From Anaerolineae bacterium (GTDB lineage: Bacteria > Chloroflexota > Anaerolineae > 4572-78 > J111): a stretch of DNA of 64,000 nucleotides. The stretch is taken from positions 62,001 to 126,000 of the forward strand of contig JAKLJP010000016.1 of the NCBI GenBank assembly GCA_023151115.1, in the 5' to 3' direction. Under the pieces are notes generated by a model. That model saw nothing but the letters and a program-made list of their open reading frames with translations. It had not been told where the DNA came from and did not search any database. Position numbers and translations under genes: made by a program. Below, piece by piece: positions 33,937 through 43,400 of the stretch; the stretch's first letter is position 1, and every line of letters begins with the position of its first letter.

Positions 33937-35904
33937 ATGGCTTACAAACACGACGACAAATCGAGCGGCCAATTAATCCGTTCGGCCGATTGGAACCTGA
34001 TGGGGCATGAACTCGAACGCCTGGAGGTAGACAAGGTTAACCGGGCCGGAGATACCATCAAAGGCGATCTCAAGGTAACGGGAAAGTTCACCGGCAGTGA
34101 AGGGCGTTTCGAGAGCAGCCTGGGCGTCGGCGGGAACTTTAACTTGGGTGGTACCTTACGGGTGGACGGCAACATTATCACTACGGCAGACCTGGTCGGC
34201 AATATCGCCATTGACGACACGCGCGATACCAATGAAGCGCCCAACGTCTTTGGACGGGAGGTGTCGTTTGATTTTAAGCGCCGCAACGTTATCGGCGTTC
34301 CGGGTGCGGGTGAATATTCCGCTACCATGACCCTGGCCCCATGGGCGGATAATAGCGGCAATAATCATCATCAACTCAACTTCAACGATGGCGGGCTTTT
34401 TTGGCGGCAGGGTGCTCCGCAGGGCGCTTGGGGTGGCTGGGTGCGCCTAGCGTTCGACGGGATAAAAGATAGCTTTGCTTTCAGAGGCCAGCTCACCGTC
34501 GGCGGCGGATACGCATCGAGTAATAATTACATGGCCAGCGGCTCACTGACTATCGGCAACATAGAGACGAACTATGGTGGCGGCAACAATTGGAACAACA
34601 ATACCGCCGGTTTGCTGTTGGAAGCGAAAAAGAACACCGAAATTGCCGTACACGACAGCGGTACCCGAGTCGCCAGCCTGATGTACTACGAGGGCGACGC
34701 TGATAACCGGATCACCATTGGACGCGACATGGGCTGGGGGACGATTGGAGAAGTTGCCGTCAAGGGCCGGCTATCAGTGACGGGGGCCGCCGGGAAAGAC
34801 CCGGACAGCGCTATGAGTGCTGGAGGGTTGCTTGTGCTCAAAGGAACCAGTCCCCAGTTGGATTTTATTGATACCGACCACAATGACTGGTCCATTCATG
34901 TTAACAGCCACAAGATGTACTTTATCCGGCAGCCCTGGGAGTATCAAGATCTGGTTTTAGATGGAGCGGGGCATGTCGGCATTGGCACGGACAACCCGGG
35001 TAATTTCAAACTGAATGTCAATGGCGATTTCAAAGCCAATCGTATTGTGGTGCAGGACAATGTTGACGGCGGTGCAACGCGGGGTATCTGGATGTGGAAT
35101 GGGGGCGACTCAAACTGGGGTATCTACATGGGAACTTCTGGGGCCTCGAAATCATTGGCGGGTCAAGCTGCAGTAGGAGGAGATGGGTTTGGCAGCCACG
35201 CTATCCGCTTACGCACTTACTCTGACCAAGGTAATGGTATTATTTATGAAAATCACAATGAGCAACTCAACTTTAGTGTCCGGGCCAACGATGGACACGG
35301 ATATTTTCGAGGCAGTTTGACATTGGGGAATTCCGACCTTTACTTTTCAAATCCTGACCATAGACATTCTGGAATTGGCAACGCAGATGGTTGGGCTGCC
35401 ATTGAAAACGCCAAAGATTACGATGCGCTGATGATTCTTGGTCGTGCTCATAGTGGAGGTATACGGACGGTCAAACTCTGGGATTATTTGGAAGTGAACG
35501 GTGAATTTAGAGTAAATTCGAATTCTGGCCGGTCGCTGGTGATGCAAAACGACGGTAATCTCGTCATCTATGCTGGGGGCAGGGCTATCTGGGCTACCAA
35601 TACTAACACCAGCGATGTGCGACTTAAGAAAGATATTCATCCGCTCAAGAGCGCTCTCGAAAAACTCCTTTCGATCAAGGGCGTCTCTTTTTCCTGGGCG
35701 GACGAGGTGATGGGGACAACCCCTCAACTAGGTATTCTTGCCCAGGATGTGGAAAAAGTCTTCCCTGAACTGGTCAGTTCAGTAGACCAGCAGTACAAAT
35801 CAGTCAAATACGATGGATTGATTCCAGTGCTGATCGAGGCTATCCGAGAATTAAATGGCCAAGTGTTGTCATTACAGGCGGAAGTCCAGGCTTTAAGGAG
35901 CTAA
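33937..35904 (+). CDS. Tail fibre with peptidase S74 C-terminal chaperone
   Basis: A 655-residue trimeric fibre. The first 50 residues (RSADWNLMGHELERLEVDKV) are a coiled attachment region; a repeat-rich beta shaft follows (VNRAGDTIKGDLKVTGKFTG, then LGVGGNFNLGGTLRVDG). A bulb-lectin-like motif, Q537-N-D-G-N-L-V-I-Y545 within MQNDGNLVIYAGGRAIWATN, lies just before the end. The C-terminal domain begins S559-DVRLKKDI and contains PQLGILAQDVEKVFPELV and VKYDGLIPVLIEAI, the peptidase S74 intramolecular chaperone that folds the trimer and cleaves itself off at that serine. The fibre should decide which surface the particle binds. The final residues form a coiled coil. Confidence 0.88.
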   Translation: MAYKHDDKSSGQLIRSADWNLMGHELERLEVDKVNRAGDTIKGDLKVTGKFTGSEGRFESSLGVGGNFNLGGTLRVDGNIITTADLVGNIAIDDTRDTNEAPNVFGREVSFDFKRRNVIGVPGAGEYSATMTLAPWADNSGNNHHQLNFNDGGLFWRQGAPQGAWGGWVRLAFDGIKDSFAFRGQLTVGGGYASSNNYMASGSLTIGNIETNYGGGNNWNNNTAGLLLEAKKNTEIAVHDSGTRVASLMYYEGDADNRITIGRDMGWGTIGEVAVKGRLSVTGAAGKDPDSAMSAGGLLVLKGTSPQLDFIDTDHNDWSIHVNSHKMYFIRQPWEYQDLVLDGAGHVGIGTDNPGNFKLNVNGDFKANRIVVQDNVDGGATRGIWMWNGGDSNWGIYMGTSGASKSLAGQAAVGGDGFGSHAIRLRTYSDQGNGIIYENHNEQLNFSVRANDGHGYFRGSLTLGNSDLYFSNPDHRHSGIGNADGWAAIENAKDYDALMILGRAHSGGIRTVKLWDYLEVNGEFRVNSNSGRSLVMQNDGNLVIYAGGRAIWATNTNTSDVRLKKDIHPLKSALEKLLSIKGVSFSWADEVMGTTPQLGILAQDVEKVFPELVSSVDQQYKSVKYDGLIPVLIEAIRELNGQVLSLQAEVQALRS

Positions 35905-35916
35905 AATAGGTGACAT

Positions 35917-36111
35917 ATGCGCGAACAACTCGAACAACGTCTCAACGAACTCAAAGCCGAGTTTGAAGCCGGACAAAAAATGTTGGCCGAACTTGAAGCC
36001 AAAAAGAGTGAATTACAAGCCACACTGCTACGTATCAGCGGGGCGATCCAGGTGATTGAAGAGATGCTGGCCCAGGATGCGCAAAACGCGGAGCCTAAAG
36101 AGCAGACATGA
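35917..36111 (+). CDS. Short coiled-coil protein
   Basis: A 64-residue, nearly all-helical protein with heptad-like spacing (LEQRLNELKAEFEAGQKMLAELEAKKSEL). It starts 12 bases after the fibre stop and overlaps the next gene by the ATGA arrangement at 36108-36111. Small coiled-coil proteins next to fibres serve as fibre-assembly chaperones in some phages, which is inference here. There is no secretion signal. Confidence 0.65.
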   Translation: MREQLEQRLNELKAEFEAGQKMLAELEAKKSELQATLLRISGAIQVIEEMLAQDAQNAEPKEQT

Positions 36112-36869
36112 TCCAGAATCTTGCGCTGGCCGTCATCGCTCGTCTTCAGGACACTTTTGGCGAGGTGAAAGTACAGGCTGCGCCATACCTGTCTGCGCCG
36201 GCCAGCCCGAGCCTGCCGGCCTTGGCGGTCTATCCCGGTAAATTTGCCATCCAGGAAACGGGCCGGGAAGCGCCGGCTACGCCCCAGGAAAAGAACATTC
36301 GGCAGGCGCTGAAATTACAGGCGGGCAAAGCCAAAAGCGGGCCTTACCTGCTTGATTTCGTGGCGATGGCTAATTCGGTCAAAGCCATGCTGACTGTGCC
36401 GGACAGTCCGCCCGTTCTGCTCGAAGAACAGGATTTTGGGGTGGACTATACCGAGTCGGCCATCTCATTTCCCGGCAAAAAGACCAAAGCGGGTGATGAG
36501 GTAGTGGTAGAATATGTCTCCGTTCAAGCGGTGCGCCGGCGGGAGTTCCAGCAGGAATTATTCATTGATGGCTATGCTGCCGATGTCTCAGAGGCCGAAA
36601 AATGGGTTTCGCTGGCTTGCGCCGTCATCCTGACCGGCAGCGACGCTCTACTGCATGAGGTCAATCAAAAGGGCGGACAGCGCCGGAAAAATTTCAGCGT
36701 CATACCCCTGAGCAAGCAGATCCAACTTGTCGAGGGACTGCCCCTCTTTTCACAAAACACGCCGGGATATAGAGTGACCTTCAAAGTCCTGGGTGAGCTA
36801 CACCTGATCCAGATGTTTGCCGAAAGCCCCAGCAGAATTCAGGAAGTGGTCATTAACCAGAATTTTTGA
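36108..36869 (+). CDS. Last tail-cluster protein, possible tail terminator or sheath cap
   Basis: A 253-residue protein without a family I recognise. It begins LALAVIARLQDTFGEVKVQAAPYLSAPASPSLPALAVYPGKFA, a pattern (helix, then a strand with Pro-rich turns) similar to tail terminator proteins and to DUF4255-like proteins in injection systems. It has further strands, FGVDYTESAISFPGKKTKAGDEVVVEYVSV, and ends LGELHLIQMFAESPSRIQEVVI. Overlap with the previous gene by four bases shows it belongs to the operon. A cap that stops tube growth would be missing otherwise, which makes that role attractive but unproven. Confidence 0.55.
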   Translation: MIQNLALAVIARLQDTFGEVKVQAAPYLSAPASPSLPALAVYPGKFAIQETGREAPATPQEKNIRQALKLQAGKAKSGPYLLDFVAMANSVKAMLTVPDSPPVLLEEQDFGVDYTESAISFPGKKTKAGDEVVVEYVSVQAVRRREFQQELFIDGYAADVSEAEKWVSLACAVILTGSDALLHEVNQKGGQRRKNFSVIPLSKQIQLVEGLPLFSQNTPGYRVTFKVLGELHLIQMFAESPSRIQEVVINQNF

Positions 36870-36885
36870 AGTGAAGAAAAGGCAT

Positions 36886-36942
36886 CAGGTAGCAGGGTAG
36901 CAGAGTTCATTAATTCCCTGTCCACCGTCTACCGTCTACTAT
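36886..36942. repeat. AGGTAGCAGGGTAGCAG/CTACCGTCTAC low-complexity repeat
   Basis: Short tandem units of GGTAGCA (36890-36902) face units of CCGTCTA (36926-36938). It fills the 87-bp gap after the tail cluster. There is no clear terminator here, so the following acetyltransferase might be reached by read-through. Confidence 0.5.
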
Positions 36943-36956
36943 TTTCTTAGGAGGAG

Positions 36957-37502
36957 GTGAAAGGAAGCGACATTTTGACTATCCTGGGATGTTACACAAC
37001 CCCTGCGGGCCAGCAGATTTGCTTGCGTTTTATCCAATCAACCGACGCCGGTTTATTGGTGGATTTATTTCATCATCTATCGGCGGAAACAAAACGGTTG
37101 CGCTTTCATCTGTACACCGAGCGGCTGCCGGAGGAACGGGTCTGGCAGGAGGCGATTACCCTTTCCAATTTGGACCCGCAGCGACATGTGGCTGTGGTGG
37201 CTACGGTGGTGGAAGCAGACGGCGAAGAGCACGCAGTCGGGGTCGCTCGTTTTGCGCGTGCGCTGCCGAAGGACCGTGAGGCTGAGGTGGCGATTGTGGT
37301 CAGGGATGATTTTCAACGGAAAGGGGTGGGGCGGGCCTTATTAACTCAATTAGCTAAGGTAGCCCGCGAGCGAGGCATTACCCATTTTTCCGGCTGGGTG
37401 TTGGCGGAAAATGTTAATCTGATGAAATTGATCAAAAATTTGGAAGTTACTGTAGAGACCGAGACAAAATACGGCGAGCGCAAGGTAAGAGCGGCTATCT
37501 GA
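36957..37502 (+). CDS. GNAT-family N-acetyltransferase
   Basis: A 181-residue acetyltransferase. The acetyl-CoA site is visible as AEVAIVVRDDFQRKGVGRALLTQL (Q/R-x-x-G-x-G). It starts with ICLRFIQSTDAGLLVDLFHHLS and ends with a helix-strand pair ERGITHFSGWVLAENVNLMKL. The substrate is unknown; the pattern resembles the GNAT domain of protein acetyltransferases of the Pat type. The frame starts at GTG 36957, only one base after AGGAGG; TTG at 36975 with AGGAAG seven bases upstream is an equally good start. It is convergent with the next gene, overlapping by eight bases. Confidence 0.88.
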   Translation: MKGSDILTILGCYTTPAGQQICLRFIQSTDAGLLVDLFHHLSAETKRLRFHLYTERLPEERVWQEAITLSNLDPQRHVAVVATVVEADGEEHAVGVARFARALPKDREAEVAIVVRDDFQRKGVGRALLTQLAKVARERGITHFSGWVLAENVNLMKLIKNLEVTVETETKYGERKVRAAI

Positions 37503-38355
37503 GCTGGAGTTTCATCTCCAGGCGGTCAAACACTTCCAGGTAGCCTACTTCTTGAAAGGCCGGCCAGTGCGGATCGTCTTTGGGTAAGTTTTCGGTTTTG
37601 GTATCTTGGGCGGGATGGACACTGTGGAGATGATGCAGCAGCACCCGGCCTACGTTTAACGGATTGCCTTCGTCGGTTTGGATGACCAGGCGCCCTAGTT
37701 GAAAAACCGTATTTTGATAAACCAACCACCCTTTACTGCCGTCGGCTAAAATGGTGTAAAACGCGCCCAGATTGCCGGCATTGATGAGCGACTCTCGCTC
37801 ATCAATCCACGACGGGGTTGAGGCTCGATTTTCCAATAAATGAATGGCCTCAGTATAGCCCAATGTTTTGATTTCGGCGGGAGGGGGCTTAATTTTGACC
37901 GGCCCCGGTGGGCGGCGCAGGACCAAAAGTTCTCTGGTTTCACAGAAGCCGGCTTTGCGGAAAAGGTTGTGAGCCGGAACGTTATTTTTGATCACCTCAA
38001 TCACAACACGGTCAACCTTTTTTTGGCGGGCCTGGTCAAGCAGATGCGTCACCAACCGCCAACCCGTTCCCTGCCGGCGTTTACTGCGAATAATCCCCAA
38101 GCGGGTAATCCAGGCCCGCCGTTCCCTGACCCCCAACATCGCCAGCCCCAGAATTTCGTTGCCATCCACGGCCACCACCGAGGAGTCCATATCCACATCG
38201 TAAGTTTTAACGTACTCGCGCAGCCGGGTAGCGTTCATCGGCATGGGAACCAGATAATCCACCCGCGTGTTATTGTAGGCTTCAGTCAACTCCTCAAAAG
38301 AAAAGGCGCTGGCGGGAATCAGATCAACCGAGGTCTCAGGCGTTGACATGGCCAT
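37495..38355 (-). CDS. GNAT-family N-acetyltransferase with an extra C-terminal domain
   Basis: A 286-residue protein. Residues 1-140 form a GNAT domain: AYNNTRVDYLVPMPMNATRL, EILGLAMLGVRERRAWITRLGI, then SKRRQGTGWRLVTHLLDQA (acetyl-CoA loop) and NVPAHNLFRKAGFCETREL. The remaining part (ILADGSKGWLVYQNTVFQLG and NVGRVLLHHLHSVHP) resembles a second, degenerate GNAT fold without an acetyl-CoA loop. Such paired arrangements occur in other two-domain acetyltransferases. The start at 38355 is chosen; a TTG at 38382 is possible. No clear ribosome-binding site is seen for either. Substrate unknown. Confidence 0.8.
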   Translation of the reverse strand: MAMSTPETSVDLIPASAFSFEELTEAYNNTRVDYLVPMPMNATRLREYVKTYDVDMDSSVVAVDGNEILGLAMLGVRERRAWITRLGIIRSKRRQGTGWRLVTHLLDQARQKKVDRVVIEVIKNNVPAHNLFRKAGFCETRELLVLRRPPGPVKIKPPPAEIKTLGYTEAIHLLENRASTPSWIDERESLINAGNLGAFYTILADGSKGWLVYQNTVFQLGRLVIQTDEGNPLNVGRVLLHHLHSVHPAQDTKTENLPKDDPHWPAFQEVGYLEVFDRLEMKLQLR

Positions 38356-38454
38356 TAATTCGCTTTGTTTAGGGGAATACAACTCATCAGACAGAACGCA
38401 GCAGATGAGATTTGGAGGGGGATTTGGTTTTTAATCGGGACGGCTGAATTAAGC

Positions 38455-38826
38455 CTAGATTTTTTTGTGAATAAAAGCAGCAATTTGGTCCGGGAAGGTG
38501 CGCGTATTGATAGGTTTAGAAATGTAGCCATCACACCCATAGGCTTCCGCCATTTGCCTGGCTGTATCTTCAGGCCAGGCTGTTACTGCTACCAAAGGCA
38601 CATCCTGTAGTTCAGGGGCGCGCTTCATAAAAGCAATGAGGGTTTGACCATCAATATCGGGTAAACCCAAATCAATGAGAACGATATCGGGTGCTTCCTC
38701 GATAGCCGTTTTTAAGCCAGCTTCGCCCTCGCTCTCATGAATAACTTGATGGTGCTTTGCCTCTAAAATGCGCCGCATCAGGAGCGCGTTTTGGGGATTG
38801 TCTTCGATAATCAGTATCTTGCTAAT
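38455..38826 (-). CDS. Stand-alone response regulator receiver protein, apparent ATT start
   Basis: A CheY-like receiver of 123 residues when read from ATT at 38826: MSKILIIEDNPQNALLMRRI. The acidic pocket (Glu8, Asp9), the phosphorylated Asp52 in IVLIDLGLPDIDG, Thr82 in VAVTAWPE, and Lys104 in SKPIN are all present, so it is a full functional domain. The first ATG in the frame (38778) would delete the acidic pocket. The frame is closed by a stop 36 bases upstream of the ATT and offers only ATT or CTG as starts; GGGTGAT lies just before the ATT. No output domain follows. It could relay phosphate in a phosphorelay with a hybrid kinase elsewhere; the nearest kinase is at 50799. Confidence 0.85.
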   Translation of the reverse strand: MSKILIIEDNPQNALLMRRILEAKHHQVIHESEGEAGLKTAIEEAPDIVLIDLGLPDIDGQTLIAFMKRAPELQDVPLVAVTAWPEDTARQMAEAYGCDGYISKPINTRTFPDQIAAFIHKKI

Positions 38827-38867
38827 AGTATCACCCGGAGCTTTGCAAAATGAAATTTTGTTTCAAC

Positions 38868-38896
38868 AGTATAGCATGGTCCAGGTGAAGATAAAA
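38868..38896 (-). promoter_or_regulatory. Candidate promoter of the receiver gene
   Basis: Minus strand: TTTTAT (38891-38896), 17-base spacer, TATACT (38868-38873), 42 bases before the ATT start. The -35 is weak. A GAAGAT-AAAA-ATCTTC hairpin (38887-38902) overlaps the -35 and may be an operator. Confidence 0.45.
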
Positions 38897-38922
38897 ATCT
38901 TCTCAGGGCTAAACCCTTGAAT

Positions 38923-39933
38923 TTAAGGTTTCAATTCAGGGCGTTCAATATCGGCGTCAAAAAGCCAATAATCAATATCCACATCGGCGCTGTTCTCAAC
39001 AGCCAGTAAATAAGTATCGCCGCGGATTACCGTTCCGCTCCAAAACCGTTCCCCGGTCATTCCGTCGCCATCCCGGGAGACGAGCATGCCTGCCCCAAAA
39101 TTAACAAGCTGATCGGTCTGTCCGCGCCGCCATGCTTCCACCGCGCCCACCGGATAGAGTTTGAAATTGACCTGTTCCTGGCGGTTGTCGTCGCCGGGGG
39201 TGAAAAAAAGCGTCAAGTTCATATTTTGAAATTGGTCAGGATTAGCCGGATCGTTATGGCTAAAGCTGTACCAGTGCGTAGCGCCGGCCTGGAGTACACT
39301 GTGCGTTGCACCTGCCGGTAAAGGCAGCGGGTTGCCGGCGTCATTTACGGGGGCCGGCGCGGTTGGGGCTACAGGAACCGCTGCCACCATGGGCGACGGG
39401 GCCGGCTGGCCCAATGGATAGCTGGTGATATTGGCCGCAAAGAGCCAGTAATCAACCGGCAGGTCGTTGCCATTAGCCACTTGAATGTAATAATCTTTTT
39501 GGCCGGACAGCCAGCCATTCCAGAACAATTCGCCGGTGACAGGGTTGTTATCACGCGAAACGATCTGGCCGGCTCCTAAATTTGCCATGCCGCTGGCATC
39601 CCCGTGGTAAAACATGGGCAACTGCGTGGCGTCAAAAATCTGCATGTTGATCCGCCCAACTCGATGCCCATCGTCAGGCGTAAAAATAAGGGTTAGCGAC
39701 TGCTCCGCCTGCTGCTCGGTTTTGAGGCGGAACCAACGCTGTTCGCCCGGCCCCATCACCCCGGTATTAGGCCCATCTACCAGGGCTACGGCCAGCGCCG
39801 GAACACTGCCGGTAGTGGTCGCCGCCGAAGTGACCGAAATAGCCAGGATTACGGCTGCTACGGCAAAAGCTGCGGCTGCAAAAAATAAAAAAACCTTGAG
39901 TGAGAATGGTAAAGTTGTTTCTGGCGTGCTCAT
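38923..39933 (-). CDS. Secreted or membrane-anchored protein with two tandem beta domains
   Basis: A 336-residue protein. Residues 12-37 form a strong membrane segment (VFLFFAAAAFAVAAVILAISV) near the N-terminus. Two repeats follow, about 47-155 and 210-330, each with a start (GPGEQRWFRLK or QAGATHWYSFS), SLTLIFTPDDG/NLTLFFTPGDD, an NLGAGQIVSRDNNPVTGELFWNGWLSG or NFGAGMLVSRDGDGMTGERFWSGTV core, and a VDYWLFAANI or IDYWLFDADI end. They are joined by a Pro/Ala-rich linker. This resembles pre-peptidase C-terminal-type beta domains that cap secreted proteases, but no protease is attached. A strong promoter lies at 40057-40085. It is divergent from the kinase-macroglobulin gene, so a shared role in the envelope is possible. 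Confidence 0.75.
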   Translation of the reverse strand: MSTPETTLPFSLKVFLFFAAAAFAVAAVILAISVTSAATTTGSVPALAVALVDGPNTGVMGPGEQRWFRLKTEQQAEQSLTLIFTPDDGHRVGRINMQIFDATQLPMFYHGDASGMANLGAGQIVSRDNNPVTGELFWNGWLSGQKDYYIQVANGNDLPVDYWLFAANITSYPLGQPAPSPMVAAVPVAPTAPAPVNDAGNPLPLPAGATHSVLQAGATHWYSFSHNDPANPDQFQNMNLTLFFTPGDDNRQEQVNFKLYPVGAVEAWRRGQTDQLVNFGAGMLVSRDGDGMTGERFWSGTVIRGDTYLLAVENSADVDIDYWLFDADIERPELKP

Positions 39934-40056
39934 CAATCTATCATTCCTCTTAAACAAGGTTTTGTCATAATTATCCGTCAAATAGCTGCGTTTGCAATAA
40001 TTTTTTAAAGGTGCGCTGGCCCAATACGTCAAACTAAAGGGTCAGTTGTTATTACG

Positions 40057-40085
40057 AGTATAAGATGTATTCGATGGCAAGTCAA
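40057..40085 (-). promoter_or_regulatory. Strong promoter of the two-repeat secreted protein
   Basis: Minus strand: TTGACT (40080-40085), exactly 17 bases, TATACT (40057-40062), 124 bases before the start codon. Confidence 0.75.
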
Positions 40086-40425
40086 TGGGAGGGATGCCCT
40101 ATTCAGGAGTATCAAGATTTAGATGAACCCAAAAACTGGGTTGGCGTGATACGTGATACGTGATACTTTATGCCTAAACTCTTCACGCATCATGTTTCAC
40201 GGGACCCAGGTCTCTCTCAACCGGCCTGAAAAAATACACTCACCCGTCACTCAATCATCGCTTTAACCGTCAGCCAGCCAAAGCCGGGCCGTTTAGGAAA
40301 AAAACGGGGCTTGTGCTACCATGTTTAACGCACCAATCATCAAGTAACCTATAGTTTAAATTAGAGGTTGGTGCGTGGTGCGTAACAAGTTTATACACCA
40401 CGCACCACAGGCAAGGATAAATTTT
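40086..40425. other. Divergent spacer with two low-complexity repeats
   Basis: No gene. Near 40147-40200 are tandem GATACGTGATACGT units and a partly complementary CACGCATCATGTTTCACG. At 40368-40380 and 40396-40408 an inverted repeat of GGTGCGTGGTG type (12 of 13 pairs) ends 17 bases before the kinase-macroglobulin start. An AAGGAT site follows it at 40412-40417. No clear promoter toward the big gene was found. Confidence 0.55.
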
Positions 40426-43400
40426 ATGACCTTAACCGCCGACACCATCCTGGAAAATCGCTACCGTATTGACGGGCTGCTGGCGCAGGGAGGCATGGGC
40501 GCCATTTATCGGGGCTTTGACTCCATTCTCGATGTTCCGGTAGCCATCAAAGAGAATTTTTTCCAAACCCCGCAGGGAATCCGCCAATTTCAGCAAGAGG
40601 CCCGGATTCTGGCCCGGCTGCACCATCCCGGCCTGCCGCGTGTAGTCAATCACTTCAGCGTGGCTGAGCAGCAGTATTTGGTGATGGATTTTATCGAAGG
40701 GCAGGACTTGTGGGAAATGGTCACGCGACGCGGGCAGCCGTTGAGCCAACGGCAGGCGCTGGACTACATCATCCAGGTCTGCGATGCCGTCCAATACCTG
40801 CACCAACAAAACCCGCCCATCATCCACCGCGACATCAAACCGCAAAATATCAAAATCACCCCGGCTGGCCGGGCTGTTCTGGTAGACTTTGGCATTGCCA
40901 GGGTCATCACCAGCGACAGTCTGACCGATGCCGGCGCGCGCGGCGTGACCAGCGGCTTCTCGCCCCCGGAGCAGTACAGCGGCAGCGGCACTACCCCGGC
41001 CTCCGATATCTACGCCCTGGGCGCGACCCTTTACGCTATCCTGACCGGCCAAAAACCGCCCGACAGCGTCAGCCTCATGGCCGGTGAGGCCACTTTCGAG
41101 CCGCCCGACCGGCTTAACCCCAAGTTAAGCCGCCAGGTTTCGGCGGCTATCGAACACGCCATGCAGGCGCAGCGCAGCGACCGCCCGGCTTCGGTGGGGT
41201 TGTGGCAGCAAACCCTCAAAAGTATCTGGGAAACGCTGCCCGACGACGATACCGCCTTGCTGGCCATGTCGCCGGTGACGGCCTGGCTGGTTGACTCGGC
41301 GGGGCAGGCGCACCGGCTCAGACCGGGGCTGTTGGTTTTTGGCCCGGCCCGCGAGGAAGGTATCCCGGCCAGTGACTTGTTGGAAACGTCGCCCTACGTG
41401 AAGTTGGAGTTCGATGGGCAGCACTGCCTGATCTACAACCCGGCTAACATGGCCGGGGTGACCATCAACGACCAGCCGGTGGGGCCGGAAGGACATGCTT
41501 TTAACTTTGGCGATTGGCTGCGCATCGGCCGGGCCACCTTTGCCCTGACCGAGACCGAGCCAAAAGAGCGCAGCCCGCTGCCCAGCATCCTCCTCAACCA
41601 GGCCGCCGATGAGCCAACCGAAACGGCTTATGTGCCCGTTCCGGTGCTGCTCAGCCCCGCGCCGGTTCCGCCCACCGGCCCCCAACTGCCCGCCGCAGGA
41701 CAGACCGAAATCAAGTCACCCGCCCCGGGCCGCCCCTTCAATTGGGGCTGGGCCGTTGCTGCTGTGGCCCTCGTCGCTCTGATTGGCCTGGCAATTTTTA
41801 TGCTGGCACAGAATAACAGTCCAGTCGCCCAGGTTGAACCAACCGCCATCGTTCAACCTTCCAACCTTCCAACTTCCAACCCTCCAACCCCAACTTCCAA
41901 CCCCCAACCCCCCAACCCTTCACCCTCCACCCCCCAACCTTCCAACCTTCCAACCTCCAACCTTCCAACTCCTTCTCCCACCATCCCCCTTGAACCAATT
42001 GCGCCCATTGTCCTTCAAACCGTCCCCGAACGCGGCGAAGAACAGCCCCTCGACGCGCCGATTGAGATTGCCTTTGACCAGCCGATGGACCGGACCAGCG
42101 TCGAAAAAGCCTTTGCTATCGAGCCAGGGGCGACGATTGACGGCATTTTTGAGTGGGTTGACGACCAAACCCTCCGTTTCAGTCTAAAAGAAGGCTTTCA
42201 GCGCGGCCAGCGTTATCGGGTGCGGATTGCCGAAACAGCCACCAGCCAGGCCGGCCTGCCCCTGAACCGACCTTTTGAACTGCGCTTCAGCGCCGCGGGT
42301 TTTTTGGAAGTGGTCAATGCGCAGCCGGCAGCCGGCGCCACCGAGATTTTGGCCGATAATAGCGTGACCGTCTTTTTCAACCGTCCCGTCGTGCCGCTGG
42401 GCGCGATTGAATCCGGCGGGGGTAATCTGCCCGACCCGCTGACTTTTACGCCGCCGGTGTCGGGCGAGGGAGAATGGCTCAATACCTCAGTTTACCAGTT
42501 TACTCCTGACGAAGCAGGCTTTGAACCGGCGACGGAATACACGGCTCGTGTGTCGGCGGGCTTGACCGATGTTTTCGGTCAGGCGGTGTTGGCCGACGAT
42601 TTTGAATGGGTCTTTACCACCATCAGCCCGGCGGTGATTGGCAGTGTGCCGGCGGCGAATGATGTGTTTGTCAGCCCTACGCCGGTCATCAGTGTCACCT
42701 TTAACCAAAAAATGGACCGGGCCAGCGTCGAAGAAAATTTGTTGTTGTTGAACCAACAGACCGGCCAGCCGGTCGGCGGCGAATTTGCCTGGGCTGAAGT
42801 CGGCCTGACGCCGCCCCCGCCGACCGACGAGTATGGCAATATTCTCTATGAATACGACGAACAGGGCATGCCTGTTCTGCCCAAACAGGAACCGCTGGGG
42901 GTAGAGACAGTTACCTTTACCCCGGCGGAGCCGCTAGAGCCGGGCGCGGCCTATCAACTTGTTTTGCCGAAAGGGGTCGAAGGTATGCTCGCGGGAACTG
43001 CTACTGCCAGCGACTACAACGCCACCTTTACCGTCTCCCCGGCTCCGGCGATTGTCAGCACCAACCCGCCCGACGGCGAGCAGTTTGCCGACATCTACCA
43101 GGGCTTTGACATTACTTTCAATGCGCCGATGAGTCCAACCAGCGTGATTTTTGGGCAGAACCTCATCCTCGAGCCGCAGGTTGAAGTAACGGAAGTTTAT
43201 ACTTACTGGTCGCAAAATGACACCCAATTGAATGTCGGCTTTCCCCGGCGCGAGAACAGCGCCTACACCATCACCTTGCGGGCCGACATCGAAGGGCGCT
43301 ACGGCCAGCCGTTGGGTCAAGATACGGTCATCCGCTGGAAAACGTTGAAACAGACGCCCTACGTGCGCCTGGTCAGCCCCAAAATCGCCACCTACAACGG

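Noticed and set aside
18459..36869. Intact prophage
   Set aside because: No capsid, portal, terminase, integrase, replication or lysis gene was seen, and the flanks are ordinary chromosomal genes.
40375..40425. Earlier start of the kinase-macroglobulin protein
   Set aside because: It would begin inside the GGTGCGTGGTG palindrome; ATG 40426 has AAGGAT upstream and matches kinase N-termini.
41850..41985. Possible CRISPR-like array
   Set aside because: Units are short, degenerate and continuous without unique spacers, and lie inside a reading frame.
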